A DNA stretch of 64,000 nt from Pseudomonas sp. ML96 (GTDB taxonomy: Bacteria; Pseudomonadota; Gammaproteobacteria; Pseudomonadales; Pseudomonadaceae), in the NCBI RefSeq assembly GCF_000761545.1, contig NZ_JPMY01000013.1:62001-126000 (forward strand), in the 5' to 3' direction. This document shows, one piece after another, positions 24,947-34,408 of this stretch. Position numbers and translations under genes: made by a program. The stretch's first letter is position 1; every line of letters begins with the position of its first letter. The notes beneath the pieces are model-generated. The model made no database searches. It worked only from the letters and a program-made list of their open reading frames with translations, and was not told the DNA's origin.

Positions 24947-26427
24947 TGTTGCAGGCCGCCGGTGTCTTCGCACACGCGGTTGCGGCCGGACTGCTTGGCG
25001 CGGTACAGCGCGCGGTCGGCGCGGGCGATCAGGCGCTCCAGGCTCTCCTCGCCCTGCAGCTCGGTGACGCCGATGCTGGTGGTGACCCGCAGGTTGACGC
25101 CGTTGAAGGGGAACAGCTCCTCCTCGGTCTGCTGGCGGATCTTCTCGGCCAGCAGGCGCGCGGTGGTGGTGCCGGTGTCCTTGAGCAGCAGGATGAACTC
25201 TTCGCCACCCCAGCGGCAGATGATGTCGGACTGGCGCAGGTTGCCCTGCAGCGAGCGGGCGAAACCGCGCAACACCTGGTCGCCGGCCAGGTGGCCGTGG
25301 TTGTCGTTGAGCAGCTTGAAGTGGTCCAGGTCGATCAGCAGCGCGCTCAGCGGGCTGCGTTCGCGCACGGCTTCGTGCAGAGCCTGGGTGGCGAGCAGGT
25401 CGAAACCGCGGCGGTTGGGCAGGCCGGTCAGTACATCGGTGGTGGCCAGGGCGGCGATGTGACGCTGGTAGCGGCGGGTGGCCAGGTAGACCAGGGCGAC
25501 CACCAGGGCACTGATCAGGGCGCAGATCAGCAGGTTGAGGTACAGGCCCTGGCGAATGTCGGAGAGCGCGCCGTCCTCGGTCTTGTCGACGAACAGGTAC
25601 CAGTCCAGTTCGGGGATGTAGCGCACGTTGAGGAAGTGGCCGTGGCCGCCTTCCGCATATTCGAAGCGCCCGCTATCGGGGCGCGGCAGCACCGCCAGCA
25701 GCGGTTGCAGGTCAGCCACCTCGCTGAGCAGCTGGCCGCGCTGGGCGCCCATGGGGCCGCCACTGGCGCTGGTCAGCACCAGCCGGCCGTTGCGGTCGGT
25801 GAAGTAGATGGTGCGGTCGTAGCGGCGCTGGTAGTCGTCGACCAGCTTGACCACCGCGTCCACGGTCAGGCCGACGCCGGCCACGCCGATGAACTGTTCC
25901 TGGTAGTCGAACACCTTGAAGTTGATGAAGAAGGTCAGCCGATCACTGTTGGCCATGTCCGGATCGACGCTGATCTCGTAGGGCTCGGCCATGTTGCGCA
26001 CGCGGAAGTACCAGACGTCGCGCGGCTCGTCTTCCTTGACCCTCTTGAGGATGCCCTTGGCCTGGTAGTAGGTGCGGGTTTTCTCGGAGATGAAGAAGCT
26101 GGTGAAGGTGCCGTAGTGGTCCTGGATCTCGCGCAGGTAGCGGGTCATCGGCCCGGTGTCCTGCTCGCCATTCAGCGCCCAGTCGCGCAGGAAGGTGTCG
26201 CGCGACATCATCGAGGCGATCTGCGTGGGGCGGATCAGGTCCTTCTGGATTTCCGAGTAGATGTTGTCGGAGGTCAGCGGCAGCTCGGTGTTGACGATGT
26301 TGTCGCGGATGCTGTCGCGGGAGACGTAGTAGCTGACCAGGCTGGTGGCGAGAAAGCCGCCCAGCAGGAGGATGGTCAGGAGCAGCAGCAGGGAAATCTG
26401 GGCCTTGCGGGACGTGCTGAGCGGCAT
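24943..26427 (-). CDS. Membrane diguanylate cyclase with Cache-type sensor
   Basis: A 494-residue protein that makes cyclic di-GMP. An N-terminal membrane helix (SLLLLLTILLLGGFLATSLV) is followed by a periplasmic double-Cache-like sensor of about 270 residues, a second helix (LNLLICALISALVVALVYLA) and a GGDEF domain. The active motif GGEEF is at 407-411. An RxxD inhibitory site (RQSD) lies five residues before it (RQSDIICRWGGEEF), so product feedback is likely. The start at 26427 is weakly supported; an upstream ATG at 26484 is possible. Sensor ligand unknown. Confidence 0.92.
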   Translation of the reverse strand: MPLSTSRKAQISLLLLLTILLLGGFLATSLVSYYVSRDSIRDNIVNTELPLTSDNIYSEIQKDLIRPTQIASMMSRDTFLRDWALNGEQDTGPMTRYLREIQDHYGTFTSFFISEKTRTYYQAKGILKRVKEDEPRDVWYFRVRNMAEPYEISVDPDMANSDRLTFFINFKVFDYQEQFIGVAGVGLTVDAVVKLVDDYQRRYDRTIYFTDRNGRLVLTSASGGPMGAQRGQLLSEVADLQPLLAVLPRPDSGRFEYAEGGHGHFLNVRYIPELDWYLFVDKTEDGALSDIRQGLYLNLLICALISALVVALVYLATRRYQRHIAALATTDVLTGLPNRRGFDLLATQALHEAVRERSPLSALLIDLDHFKLLNDNHGHLAGDQVLRGFARSLQGNLRQSDIICRWGGEEFILLLKDTGTTTARLLAEKIRQQTEEELFPFNGVNLRVTTSIGVTELQGEESLERLIARADRALYRAKQSGRNRVCEDTGGLQQ

Positions 26428-26489
26428 GGGACTGAGGCCTTTAGGACGTGGCGCAATGCTAGCGCGGTGCGCCGTGTTCGTCATCGCGA

Positions 26490-27311
26490 TTAGGGTTTTT
26501 TATCGGCGATTCGTACGTCGCTGAGCCAGGGTTCCAGGCGCTGGCCGAAGCTGACTTCAGTGCTGAAGGGCTGGTTGGCGTTGCCGTAATACTCCGGCAG
26601 GTATTCGGCCAGCAGCTGGCGCCAGGCGTGAGGCACGTTGATGCTGGCGTTGCTGGGGGAAAACGAGCCGCTGAGCGTGGTGTCGGTGTCGTTGTAGCAG
26701 CGCCGCCAGACCCGCACGCTACCGCGCAGCAGCAGGTAGCGGCCGCGATCCGGGTAGCGCTGGCGCAGGCCGGCCGGGTCCAGGCCGACATCGGCGAGGA
26801 ACAGGCGGCTCTCCTTGTCGCGTTCGTTGGCCAGGGCCTCGCGCGCGGCGTTCTCCTGCTGCTGCCGCTCCTTGTCGTTCGGCAGCTCCTGCAGTTTGGC
26901 GCTGGCCTTGTGCAGATGGCGCTCGGCCTGTTGTAGCGCTTGCTGATAGAGCGGGCCGTCCAGCTCGAGAATCGCCCAGGCCTGGCGGGTATCCTGGCGC
27001 GGTTCGGGGTCGCTGCTGGGCAAACCTACGGCCTGCAGCTGTGCTGGCGTCAGGCCGTATTCGCTGTGGCAGCGATCCTTGTCGGCCGGGTTGGTGCGCA
27101 CGGGCATGCGCCAGTCCAGACGCAGGCTCAGGCCACTGTTCTCGCGGCGCGGGCCATCCCAGTCGCGATGCAGCTCTCTCTCGGACAACAGCAACCGGCT
27201 CTCCGGCTCGCCTTGGCGGTTGTACCAGACGCCGGCGAGGGCCACGGCGTTGCTCAGCAGGATCAGGCCGAGGCCGGTGAGCAGGCCGTGGAGGGGCTTG
27301 AGGGCGATCAT
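26490..27311 (-). CDS. DUF4824 family protein
   Basis: A 273-residue protein with an N-terminal membrane segment (LLTGLGLILLSNAVALAGVWY) and a soluble, probably periplasmic remainder containing RHLHKASAKLQELPNDKERQ and DRGRYLLLRGSVRVWRR. It matches the DUF4824 pattern known beside DUF2157 proteins. Its start overlaps the DUF2157 stop (ATGA), so the two are translated together and probably work as a complex. Role unknown. Confidence 0.8.
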   Translation of the reverse strand: MIALKPLHGLLTGLGLILLSNAVALAGVWYNRQGEPESRLLLSERELHRDWDGPRRENSGLSLRLDWRMPVRTNPADKDRCHSEYGLTPAQLQAVGLPSSDPEPRQDTRQAWAILELDGPLYQQALQQAERHLHKASAKLQELPNDKERQQQENAAREALANERDKESRLFLADVGLDPAGLRQRYPDRGRYLLLRGSVRVWRRCYNDTDTTLSGSFSPSNASINVPHAWRQLLAEYLPEYYGNANQPFSTEVSFGQRLEPWLSDVRIADKKP

Positions 27312-28375
27312 GCGCGGTCACCTCCCTTGTGGCTGCGGCGCAGGCGACCGAGCACCAGCAGGGCGGGGATGGCGGTCAGGCTGAGGATCAGGAAGAACAG
27401 GTACTTGGGCAGCACGTCCCACCACCAGTCGACCATCTTGATGAACAGGAACAGCAGGAAGGACAGCTGGCCGATCAGGCTGACCTCGGGCCAGTCGCGG
27501 CGGATGCCGAGCCAGATGAACAGGGCCGATACGGCGAAGCCGAGCAACTGGTAACTCTTCTCGATACCGTCGTAGTCGAACGGCAGGTAGCTGCCGCGTC
27601 CCCAGTTGGCCAGGACCTGCATCGGCACCAGCAGGGCCAGCATGCCGACGATACGGTAGGTGGCGGCGAAGCCGCTGAAGCGTGCCTGGGACAGCAGCGC
27701 CGGCAGCACGAACACCAGCAGGCCGCCGGGCAGGAAGTGCTCCGGCCGTTCGGCGGCTTCCAGCCACAGCCAGCCGCACCATTCGCTGAGGCGTGTGCCG
27801 CTATAGGCCAGCAGGCAGATCAGGCCGGCGGCCAGCAGCAGGCGTGCATTGCAGGCGTAGGCCAGCAGCAGGGCGTAGGCGGCCCAGCAGAGCAGGGCGT
27901 TGTCCGAGGGCGTGATATTGAAGATCTGCCCGAGCATGTGGATGTTCAGGACGAAGCAGGCCAGGGCCAGCACGCCAGCTAGCTTGGCGAAGTAGCCGGA
28001 GGCGTCGCGTTGCTGCAGGGCGAAGGTCAGCAGCAGGCTGCCGAGCGAGAAGCCGATCAGGATGCCGACCTGCAGCGCTTCGCCGAACAAGCCCCAGAAC
28101 TGGTAGAAGAAAAACAGCAGGCTGGCCGCCAGGGCCAGCGCGCCGAGCAACGAGACCACACGCATGCTCAGCGACAGGCGCTTGGTCTGTTGGTCGTGAT
28201 CGATGTCGAAATGGCTGCGGTACTGCGCCAGCAACTGGTCGTGATGGGCGGCGATGCGCGCGAGCGGCTCTTCTTCCAGCGCCAGGGCATTCTCGCCACG
28301 CAGGCGCTGAGCCTCGCGGCGGAACGCCTGGATATCGTCGGCCCGTTGCTGGGCCTGGTCGCGGGTCAGCGGCAT
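27308..28375 (-). CDS. DUF2157 membrane protein
   Basis: A 355-residue protein. A cytoplasmic helical N-terminus (RDQAQQRADDIQAFRREAQR) of about 70 residues is followed by roughly ten hydrophobic helices such as VVSLLGALALAASLLFFFYQF, LFLFIKMVDWWWDVLP and FFLILSLTAIPALLVLG. It fits DUF2157 in layout. It is the first gene of a pair with DUF4824. It lies 39 bases after the guanidine carboxylase stop in the same direction, possibly sharing its transcript. Confidence 0.8.
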   Translation of the reverse strand: MPLTRDQAQQRADDIQAFRREAQRLRGENALALEEEPLARIAAHHDQLLAQYRSHFDIDHDQQTKRLSLSMRVVSLLGALALAASLLFFFYQFWGLFGEALQVGILIGFSLGSLLLTFALQQRDASGYFAKLAGVLALACFVLNIHMLGQIFNITPSDNALLCWAAYALLLAYACNARLLLAAGLICLLAYSGTRLSEWCGWLWLEAAERPEHFLPGGLLVFVLPALLSQARFSGFAATYRIVGMLALLVPMQVLANWGRGSYLPFDYDGIEKSYQLLGFAVSALFIWLGIRRDWPEVSLIGQLSFLLFLFIKMVDWWWDVLPKYLFFLILSLTAIPALLVLGRLRRSHKGGDRA

Positions 28376-28414
28376 GGTTCTTCCCTGTGGATGCGCTGCC
28401 CGCGACTGTATCCC

Positions 28415-31400
28415 TTAAGCCTCTTCCAGCACCACTACCCGCTGGCCGGCACGCACCGGCGAGCCGGGTTGCACGCGCACCTCGCGCACCACGCCGTCGC
28501 GCGGCGCGGTGAGGGGGATTTCCATCTTCATTGACTCGAGGATCACCAGCACATCGCCGGCCTTCACCGAGTGGCCAGCCTCGACCTGCACCTGCCAGAG
28601 ATTGCCGGCGATATGGCTGTCGATGCTGTGCTGGCCGGCGGCGAGCGGGGCGTCGTCGCCGAGGTCGGCGACCGCTTCCTCGCTTTCGAAATGGGCCTGG
28701 CCGGAGGCGATCCAGCGCTGGCGCTCGGCGTCGAAGGCGGCGCGTTGCTGGCTGCGGAAGGCGTCGATGCCTTCGGCTTCCTCAGTGAGGAAGTCCTGGT
28801 AGTCGGCCAGGGCCAGTTCGCTGTCTTCGATGCGCAGTTCATAGCGGCCGAGGGGGAAGTCGCGGCGGATCTGCAGCAGCTCCTCGGCGCCCACCGGGTA
28901 GAAGCGGATCTGGTCGAAGAAGCGCAGCAGCCAGGGCTTGCCGTGGAAGGCGGCGACTTCGCGGTAGCGGTTCCACATCTGCAGGGTGCGACCGACGAAC
29001 TGGTAGCCGCCGGGGCCTTCCATGCCATACACGCACATGTAGGCGCCGCCGATGCCCACCGAGTTCTCCGCGGTCCAGGTGCGCGCCGGGTTGTACTTGG
29101 TGGTCACCAGGCGGTGGCGCGGGTCCAGCGGGGTGGCCACCGGCGCGCCGAGGTAGACGTCACCCAGGCCCATCACCAGGTAGCTGGCGTCGAACACGGT
29201 CTTGTAGACCTCGTCGAGGTTGGGCAGGTCGTTGATGCGGCGGATGAACTCCAGGTTACTCGGGCACCAGGGTGCGTCCTTGCGCACCGTGGTCATGTAC
29301 TTGTCGATGGCCAGCTGGCAGGCCGGATCATCCCACGACAGCGGCAGATGCACGATGCGCGACGGTACCTTGAGGTCCTGGGCGTTACACACCGCGTCCC
29401 ACTCGCCGATTACCACGGCCAGCAGGTTGGCCAGCGACAGGGTTTCCGGCTGGTAGTGCACCTGCAGCGAGCGGATGCCCGGGGTCAGGTCGATCACGCC
29501 ATTGAGGTTTTTTGCCTCCAACGCCTGCATCAGTGCATGGCCGCGGAAGCGCAGCACCAAGTCCAGCTCGGCCTGGCCGATCTCCAGCAGCAGGTGGGTG
29601 TCGCCGGAGAGGCGGGCGACCAGGCGCTTGTCCTGGCTGCCGATATCGAGGATCACCGGCGGCTCCAGCGGGATCGGCTTCCAGTTCACTGCGACCGCTT
29701 CCAGCCCGGCCACTTCGGCCTTGCGTGCCTTGGCCAGCTGCCGGGCGGTGTCGATGTTGACCGGCACGAAGCGCAGCTTGTCGCCGGCCTTGAGCTGGCC
29801 GAGCTGCCACAGGTCGGCTTCGATGATGGTCACCGGGCAGACGAAGCCGCCCAGGCTCGGGCCGTCCGGGCCTAGGATTACCGGCATGTCGCCGGTGAAG
29901 TCCACCGCGCCGATGGCATACGGATTGTCGTGGATGTTCGACGGATGCAGGCCGGCTTCGCCGCCGCTGTCGCGCACCCACTCCGGTTTCGGGCCGATCA
30001 GGCGCACGCCGGTGCGGCTGGAGTTGAAGTGCACTTCCCAGTCGGTAGCGAGGAAGGTGTCGATATAGGCCGGGGTGAAGTATTCCGGCGCGCCGTGCGG
30101 GCCGTAGATCACGCGGATTTCGCGCACGGCGGGCAGGGCGGTGCACAGTGCGGCGGGCAATTGCGCGCCATTGTCCGCATCGCTCAATGCCGGGATATGC
30201 AGCACATCGCCGGCACGCAGGGCGCGGCCGCCGTGGCCGCCGAACTGGCCGAGGGTGAAGGTGCTTTTGCTGCCTAGGTACTCAGGTACCAGCAGGCCAC
30301 CGCGAAGGGTCAGATAGGAGCGCGCGCCTGAACCGGCGATGGTGCCCAGGCTCAGGGTGCTGCCGGCCTTGATCAGCAGGGCGGTGTTCAGTGGTTGAGC
30401 CACGCCGTCCACGCTCAGCGGAATTTCCGCGCCGGTCACCGCGACTACGGCGTCGGTGTTGAAGCGCAGCAGCGGGCCGCTCATGGTGATTTCCAGGCCG
30501 GCGGCGCCTTCGGCGTTGCCCAGCAGGCGATTGCCCAGGCGCAAGGCGCGGTCGTCCATCGGACCCGACGGCGGCACGCCGACCGCCCAGTAGCCGAGGC
30601 GGCCGGGGAAGTCCTGCACGGTGGTCTGGGTGCCGGCGGACAGTACCTCGAAGGTATGTGCCTGGTAGGTCAGGCCTTCCAGGCAGCGAGTCCAGGGCGA
30701 GCCGCTGGCGAAGGGTGCGTCGACCAGGATCTGCCGCAGGTACTGGCTGTTGGTCTCCACGCCGTACAGCAGGGTATCGGCCAGCGCCTGGTTCAGCGCG
30801 GCGCTGGCTTCCTCGCGGGTCGGTTTCCAGGTGATTACCTTGGCGATCATCGGGTCGAAGTAGGGCGGAATCTCGCAGCCGGCTTCGACCCAGGTGTCGA
30901 TGCGCAGGCTCTTGCCGTCGGCCACCGGGAATTGCACGGCAGTCAGCAGGCCGGGGCTCGGCTGGAAGTCGCGGCCCGGGTCTTCGGCGTACAGGCGTGC
31001 CTGGATGGCGTGGCCGCTGGGTTTCAGGTTTTTCGCCAACTCGCTGAGCGGTGCCAGGTCGCCGGCCGCCAACTCGATCATCCAGCGCACCAGGTCGACG
31101 CCCCACACCTGTTCGGTGACGCCGTGTTCGACCTGCAGACGGGTGTTCACCTCAAGGAAGTAGAAGCGCTCGGCTTCGCTGTCGTAGACGAATTCCACGG
31201 TGCCGGCGCTGCGGTAGCTGACTGCCTTGGCCAGTTTGATCGCCGCCGCGCACAGCTCATCCGCCATGCCGGCCGGCAGGTTGGGCGCCGGGGTTTCTTC
31301 CAGCACTTTCTGGTTACGCCGCTGCACCGAGCAGTCGCGCACGCCGAGGGCCAGCACTTCACCTTTTCCGTCGCCGAACACCTGCACTTCCAGGTGGCGA

Positions 31401-32014
31401 GCGCGCTGGATGTACTTCTCGATAAATACCCCGCTGTCGCTGAAGTTGTTTTGCCCCAGGCGCTTGACCGCCTCGAAGGCGTCACTCAGCTCCTCGGCAC
31501 TGCGGCACACGCGCATGCCGATGCCGCCACCGCCGGCGGTGCTCTTCAGCATCACCGGGTAGCCGACCTGCTCACCAGCAACCAGCGCCGCGTCGAGGTT
31601 CTCCAGCAGCTCGGTGCCTTCTAGCATCGGCACGCCGTGCTCTTTCGCGAGTGCCCTGGCGGTGTGCTTCAGACCGAAGACGCGCAGCTGCTCCGGCGTC
31701 GGGCCGACAAAGGCGATGCCGGCGGCCTCGCAGGCTTCGGCGAAGGCGGCGTTCTCGGAGAGGAAGCCGTAGCCGGGGTGAATGGCTTTAGCGCCAGTCT
31801 GCTTGGCGACGGCAAGGATCTTGTCGACTACCAGGTAAGTACCGGCGGCCGGGCCTTCGCCGAGGCTGAAGGCCTCATCGGCCTGCTGGATATGCAGGCT
31901 GGCGGCGTCGGCCTCGGAGTACACGGCCACGCCTTTGACATCGAGCGCGCGCAGGGTGCGCAGGATGCGGCAGGCGATGGCGCCACGGTTGGCGATCAGG
32001 AGTTTGTCGAACAT
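28415..32014 (-). CDS. Guanidine carboxylase (urea carboxylase family)
   Basis: A 1,199-residue biotin enzyme. Residues 1-450 are biotin carboxylase (IANRGAIACRILRTLRALD; ATP-grasp KSTAGGGGIGMRV near 160). About 465-1010 are the KipA/KipI-like carboxyltransferase domains, followed by a linker. The C-terminus is a biotin carrier with ESMKM (Lys1163 biotinylated). The allophanate-hydrolase domain of the yeast enzyme is absent. Family members linked to guanidine-I riboswitches and DUF1989 subunits carboxylate guanidine rather than urea, so I prefer guanidine carboxylase. Substrate choice rests on context; the decisive residue was not checked. It lies 233 bases after the DUF1989 genes. Confidence 0.85.
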   Translation of the reverse strand: MFDKLLIANRGAIACRILRTLRALDVKGVAVYSEADAASLHIQQADEAFSLGEGPAAGTYLVVDKILAVAKQTGAKAIHPGYGFLSENAAFAEACEAAGIAFVGPTPEQLRVFGLKHTARALAKEHGVPMLEGTELLENLDAALVAGEQVGYPVMLKSTAGGGGIGMRVCRSAEELSDAFEAVKRLGQNNFSDSGVFIEKYIQRARHLEVQVFGDGKGEVLALGVRDCSVQRRNQKVLEETPAPNLPAGMADELCAAAIKLAKAVSYRSAGTVEFVYDSEAERFYFLEVNTRLQVEHGVTEQVWGVDLVRWMIELAAGDLAPLSELAKNLKPSGHAIQARLYAEDPGRDFQPSPGLLTAVQFPVADGKSLRIDTWVEAGCEIPPYFDPMIAKVITWKPTREEASAALNQALADTLLYGVETNSQYLRQILVDAPFASGSPWTRCLEGLTYQAHTFEVLSAGTQTTVQDFPGRLGYWAVGVPPSGPMDDRALRLGNRLLGNAEGAAGLEITMSGPLLRFNTDAVVAVTGAEIPLSVDGVAQPLNTALLIKAGSTLSLGTIAGSGARSYLTLRGGLLVPEYLGSKSTFTLGQFGGHGGRALRAGDVLHIPALSDADNGAQLPAALCTALPAVREIRVIYGPHGAPEYFTPAYIDTFLATDWEVHFNSSRTGVRLIGPKPEWVRDSGGEAGLHPSNIHDNPYAIGAVDFTGDMPVILGPDGPSLGGFVCPVTIIEADLWQLGQLKAGDKLRFVPVNIDTARQLAKARKAEVAGLEAVAVNWKPIPLEPPVILDIGSQDKRLVARLSGDTHLLLEIGQAELDLVLRFRGHALMQALEAKNLNGVIDLTPGIRSLQVHYQPETLSLANLLAVVIGEWDAVCNAQDLKVPSRIVHLPLSWDDPACQLAIDKYMTTVRKDAPWCPSNLEFIRRINDLPNLDEVYKTVFDASYLVMGLGDVYLGAPVATPLDPRHRLVTTKYNPARTWTAENSVGIGGAYMCVYGMEGPGGYQFVGRTLQMWNRYREVAAFHGKPWLLRFFDQIRFYPVGAEELLQIRRDFPLGRYELRIEDSELALADYQDFLTEEAEGIDAFRSQQRAAFDAERQRWIASGQAHFESEEAVADLGDDAPLAAGQHSIDSHIAGNLWQVQVEAGHSVKAGDVLVILESMKMEIPLTAPRDGVVREVRVQPGSPVRAGQRVVVLEEA

Positions 32015-32247
32015 CTGCTTGCCCTCGAAAGGGTTGGCGGGCCGTCCCGCCGCTATTCGGTCTGCACCACGGTCGTCCGGGGTGGGAAATCGGTGTGGGT
32101 ACCAGCGGGCTGGTGCCTAGGTTTTCTCGGTGGGCGTGGGCTTTTGTTCCAGGCATTGGCCCGAGCGACTCTGGCACAGCTGGTACAGCCACAGGCGCAG
32201 GCGAGCAGAGCCCCCAGCGCTCCGGACGGAGTCCGGAATAAACCGGT
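32015..32247. other. Gap between DUF1989 gene and carboxylase
   Basis: A 233-base interval inside the operon. It holds a 46-codon leftward frame that overlaps the preceding stop, without a recognisable family, and GC-rich sequence. No terminator is obvious, so read-through to the carboxylase is likely. Confidence 0.5.
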
Positions 32248-32883
32248 TCAGTCCCATACCAGCACCTCGGCGGGGGTCGGGTTCCAGCCGTTGCAGGGGT
32301 TGTTCAGCTGCGGGCAGTTGGAGATCAGCACGATCACGTCGGTCTCGGCGCGCAGCTCGACGTATTTGCCCGGCGCGGAGATGCCGTCCTCGAAGGTCAG
32401 GCCGCCTTCGGGCGTCACCGGCACGTTCATGAAGAAGTTGATGTTGGCGCCGATGTCGCGCTTCTCCAGGCGGCCGTCGTGCAGGGCGCCGCGCAGGAAG
32501 TTGTCGCGGCAGCTGTGCATGTAGCGCTTGTCCAGGGCGTAGCGCACGGTGTTGCTCTCCTGGGCGCAGGCGCCGCCGAGGGTGTCGTGGCGGCCGCAGG
32601 TGTCGGCGGTGATGGTCAGTAGCGGGTTGCCGAGGTTGGACCAGAGCACGGTGCCGGTGGTCAGGTACACGCGGTTCTGCTTGCGCAGGGTGCGCTGTGG
32701 GTCGTAGCGCTCGCGCGGGTTCTTCGCGCTGAAGAACAGGGTGTCGACGGCCTGGTTGCCCTCCAGATCGAGCAGGCGCAGGGTCTGCCCGGCCTTGACC
32801 TCGAACAGGTAGGGCTCGCCGGCCGGGATCACATGGCGGAAGGCGGCGGCTTCGGGATGCAGGGTGCTGGCGGTGAGACTCAT
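32248..32883 (-). CDS. Carboxyguanidine deiminase subunit (DUF1989, UAAP2)
   Basis: A 211-residue DUF1989 protein, the second of a pair. The motif [12 protein letters not shown] at about 100-110 and [18 protein letters not shown] are typical; the Cys and His there are likely zinc ligands or catalytic. Older annotations call it urea carboxylase-associated protein 2. Published work on riboswitch-linked operons shows the two subunits (CgdAB) convert carboxyguanidine to allophanate. Its length matches the shorter subunit. It is 11 bases after the other subunit. Confidence 0.85.
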   Translation of the reverse strand: MSLTASTLHPEAAAFRHVIPAGEPYLFEVKAGQTLRLLDLEGNQAVDTLFFSAKNPRERYDPQRTLRKQNRVYLTTGTVLWSNLGNPLLTITADTCGRHDTLGGACAQESNTVRYALDKRYMHSCRDNFLRGALHDGRLEKRDIGANINFFMNVPVTPEGGLTFEDGISAPGKYVELRAETDVIVLISNCPQLNNPCNGWNPTPAEVLVWD

Positions 32884-32894
32884 GTGGGCAGCCC

Positions 32895-33623
32895 TCAGAT
32901 GTACAGACGTTCGGTGTTGTGGAAGCCGCGGCCGTTCTCCGGGCGCGAAGTGCGGCAGAGCACGCTGATGCCGTCGCTCTCGACGCGGCTCCAGGCAAGC
33001 TGCACCGGCTTGGGCGCGTACTGCGGGTTGGGGTCCATCGGGTGCTGCAGGGCGGTGAGCACCACCAGGGTATCCATCGGTGCGTACAGCTCGATGTAGT
33101 CGCCGGCCTTGGAGTTGCCCGGTTGGAAGTGGAAGCAGCCGTCGCTATCGACCGTCACCTGGCTGAACAGGTTGAGGTTCATCAGCAGGTCCTGCAGGTT
33201 GAGGTTCCACTTGCCCATCTCCACCAGCAGGTTGTCCACGCCGTTGCGGAAGAAGCCGTTGCGCAGCTCCTGGTAGCGGCCCTGGCCATACTTCTCGGCG
33301 GTCTCAGTGGCGGACAGCACGCCGCCGAAGCTGTCGTGCCAGCCGCAGGTGTCGGCGGTGATGGCGGCCAGTACGCGGCCCATATCCGAGTACAGGCAGT
33401 GGCCGGCGGTGAGCTTGGCGGTGTGCTGGCACTTCAAGGTGTCCGGCAGGTTGAGGCGTTCGCTTTTTTCCTCGGCACTGAGCAGCAGCAGGCTGACGTT
33501 GGCGCCGCCTTCGAGGTCGGTGATGCGCAGCAGCTGGCCGCGCTTGAGGACGAAGGAGGTGTGGCCGCCGCCGGGGACGGTTTCCTCGTAGAGGGTGGGG
33601 CGCAGGGCGAGAGAGGCAGTCAT
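32895..33623 (-). CDS. Carboxyguanidine deiminase subunit (DUF1989, UAAP1)
   Basis: A 242-residue DUF1989 protein, longer partner of the next gene. It contains [19 protein letters not shown] and [12 protein letters not shown], the latter parallel to [12 protein letters not shown] in the partner, so both subunits come from an old duplication. It was formerly named urea carboxylase-associated protein 1. It starts two bases after the ATPase gene. Together the two should form the heteromeric deiminase acting between the carboxylase and allophanate hydrolase. Confidence 0.85.
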   Translation of the reverse strand: MTASLALRPTLYEETVPGGGHTSFVLKRGQLLRITDLEGGANVSLLLLSAEEKSERLNLPDTLKCQHTAKLTAGHCLYSDMGRVLAAITADTCGWHDSFGGVLSATETAEKYGQGRYQELRNGFFRNGVDNLLVEMGKWNLNLQDLLMNLNLFSQVTVDSDGCFHFQPGNSKAGDYIELYAPMDTLVVLTALQHPMDPNPQYAPKPVQLAWSRVESDGISVLCRTSRPENGRGFHNTERLYI

Positions 33624-33625
33624 GC

Positions 33626-34408
33626 TCAGGCTCCTTGGAGTTGTGGTTGCAGGCGCTCGGCCAGTTGGGCGGGCAGGGCCGCGCGGCGGTCGCTGTTGAG
33701 CGGAATGTCGTAGGTGATGCGGGCGCCGAAGGCGTTGGGGGCGTGCGGGTCGTGGCGCACCTTGTCGAACACCAGCAGGCGGGTGCCGAGGCTGAAGCCC
33801 TCGGTCAGGTCATGAGTGACCATGAATACGGTCAGCCCGGTCTCGCGCCACAGCTCCAGCAGCAGGGCGTGCATGTCCTTGCGGATGCCTGGGTCGAGTG
33901 CGCCGAAAGGCTCGTCGAGCAGCAGCACGCGCGGCTTGGTGATCAGCGCCTGGGCGATGGCCAGGCGCTGCTGCATGCCGCCGGACAGCGCGCTGGGGTA
34001 CTTGTCCAGGGCATGGCCGAGGCCGACCTTGCGTAGCAGTTCGGCGGCGCGCTCGCGCGCCTCGCGCTTGGCATTGCCGAACAGGCGGCCGAGCAGCGGC
34101 GAACGCGGCAGTTCCAGGCCTATGGCGACGTTGTCCAGCACTGTCAGGTGTGGGAACACCGAATAGCGCTGGAACACCACGCCACGGCTGGCATCCGGTT
34201 CGCCGGGCAGCGGTTCGCCCTTGATGTGGATCTCGCCACGGCTCGGCCGCTCCTGACCCAGCAGCAGGCGCAGGAAGGTCGACTTGCCGCAGCCGGAGGC
34301 GCCGACCAAGGTGCAGAACTCGCCCTCACGGACGATCAGGTTGAGGCGCTCCAGCACCACCTGATCGCCGTACTCCTGCCAGACGTTATTGACCTGAATG
34401 AAGCTCAT
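33626..34408 (-). CDS. ABC transporter ATP-binding protein (guanidine locus)
   Basis: A 260-residue ATPase of the nitrate/taurine-type importer family. Walker A is GASGCGKST at residues 36-44, the signature is LSGGMQQRLAIAQAL, and Walker B is VLLLDEPFGALD. The ATG at 34408 overlaps the permease stop (ATGA); the longer frame upstream would run into the permease and is rejected. It powers uptake with the adjacent permease and the binding proteins. Confidence 0.93.
   Translation of the reverse strand: MSFIQVNNVWQEYGDQVVLERLNLIVREGEFCTLVGASGCGKSTFLRLLLGQERPSRGEIHIKGEPLPGEPDASRGVVFQRYSVFPHLTVLDNVAIGLELPRSPLLGRLFGNAKREARERAAELLRKVGLGHALDKYPSALSGGMQQRLAIAQALITKPRVLLLDEPFGALDPGIRKDMHALLLELWRETGLTVFMVTHDLTEGFSLGTRLLVFDKVRHDPHAPNAFGARITYDIPLNSDRRAALPAQLAERLQPQLQGA

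Noticed and set aside
24571..26493. 640-codon plus-strand frame opposite the diguanylate cyclase
   Set aside because: Shadow; the minus strand encodes clear GGDEF and sensor domains.
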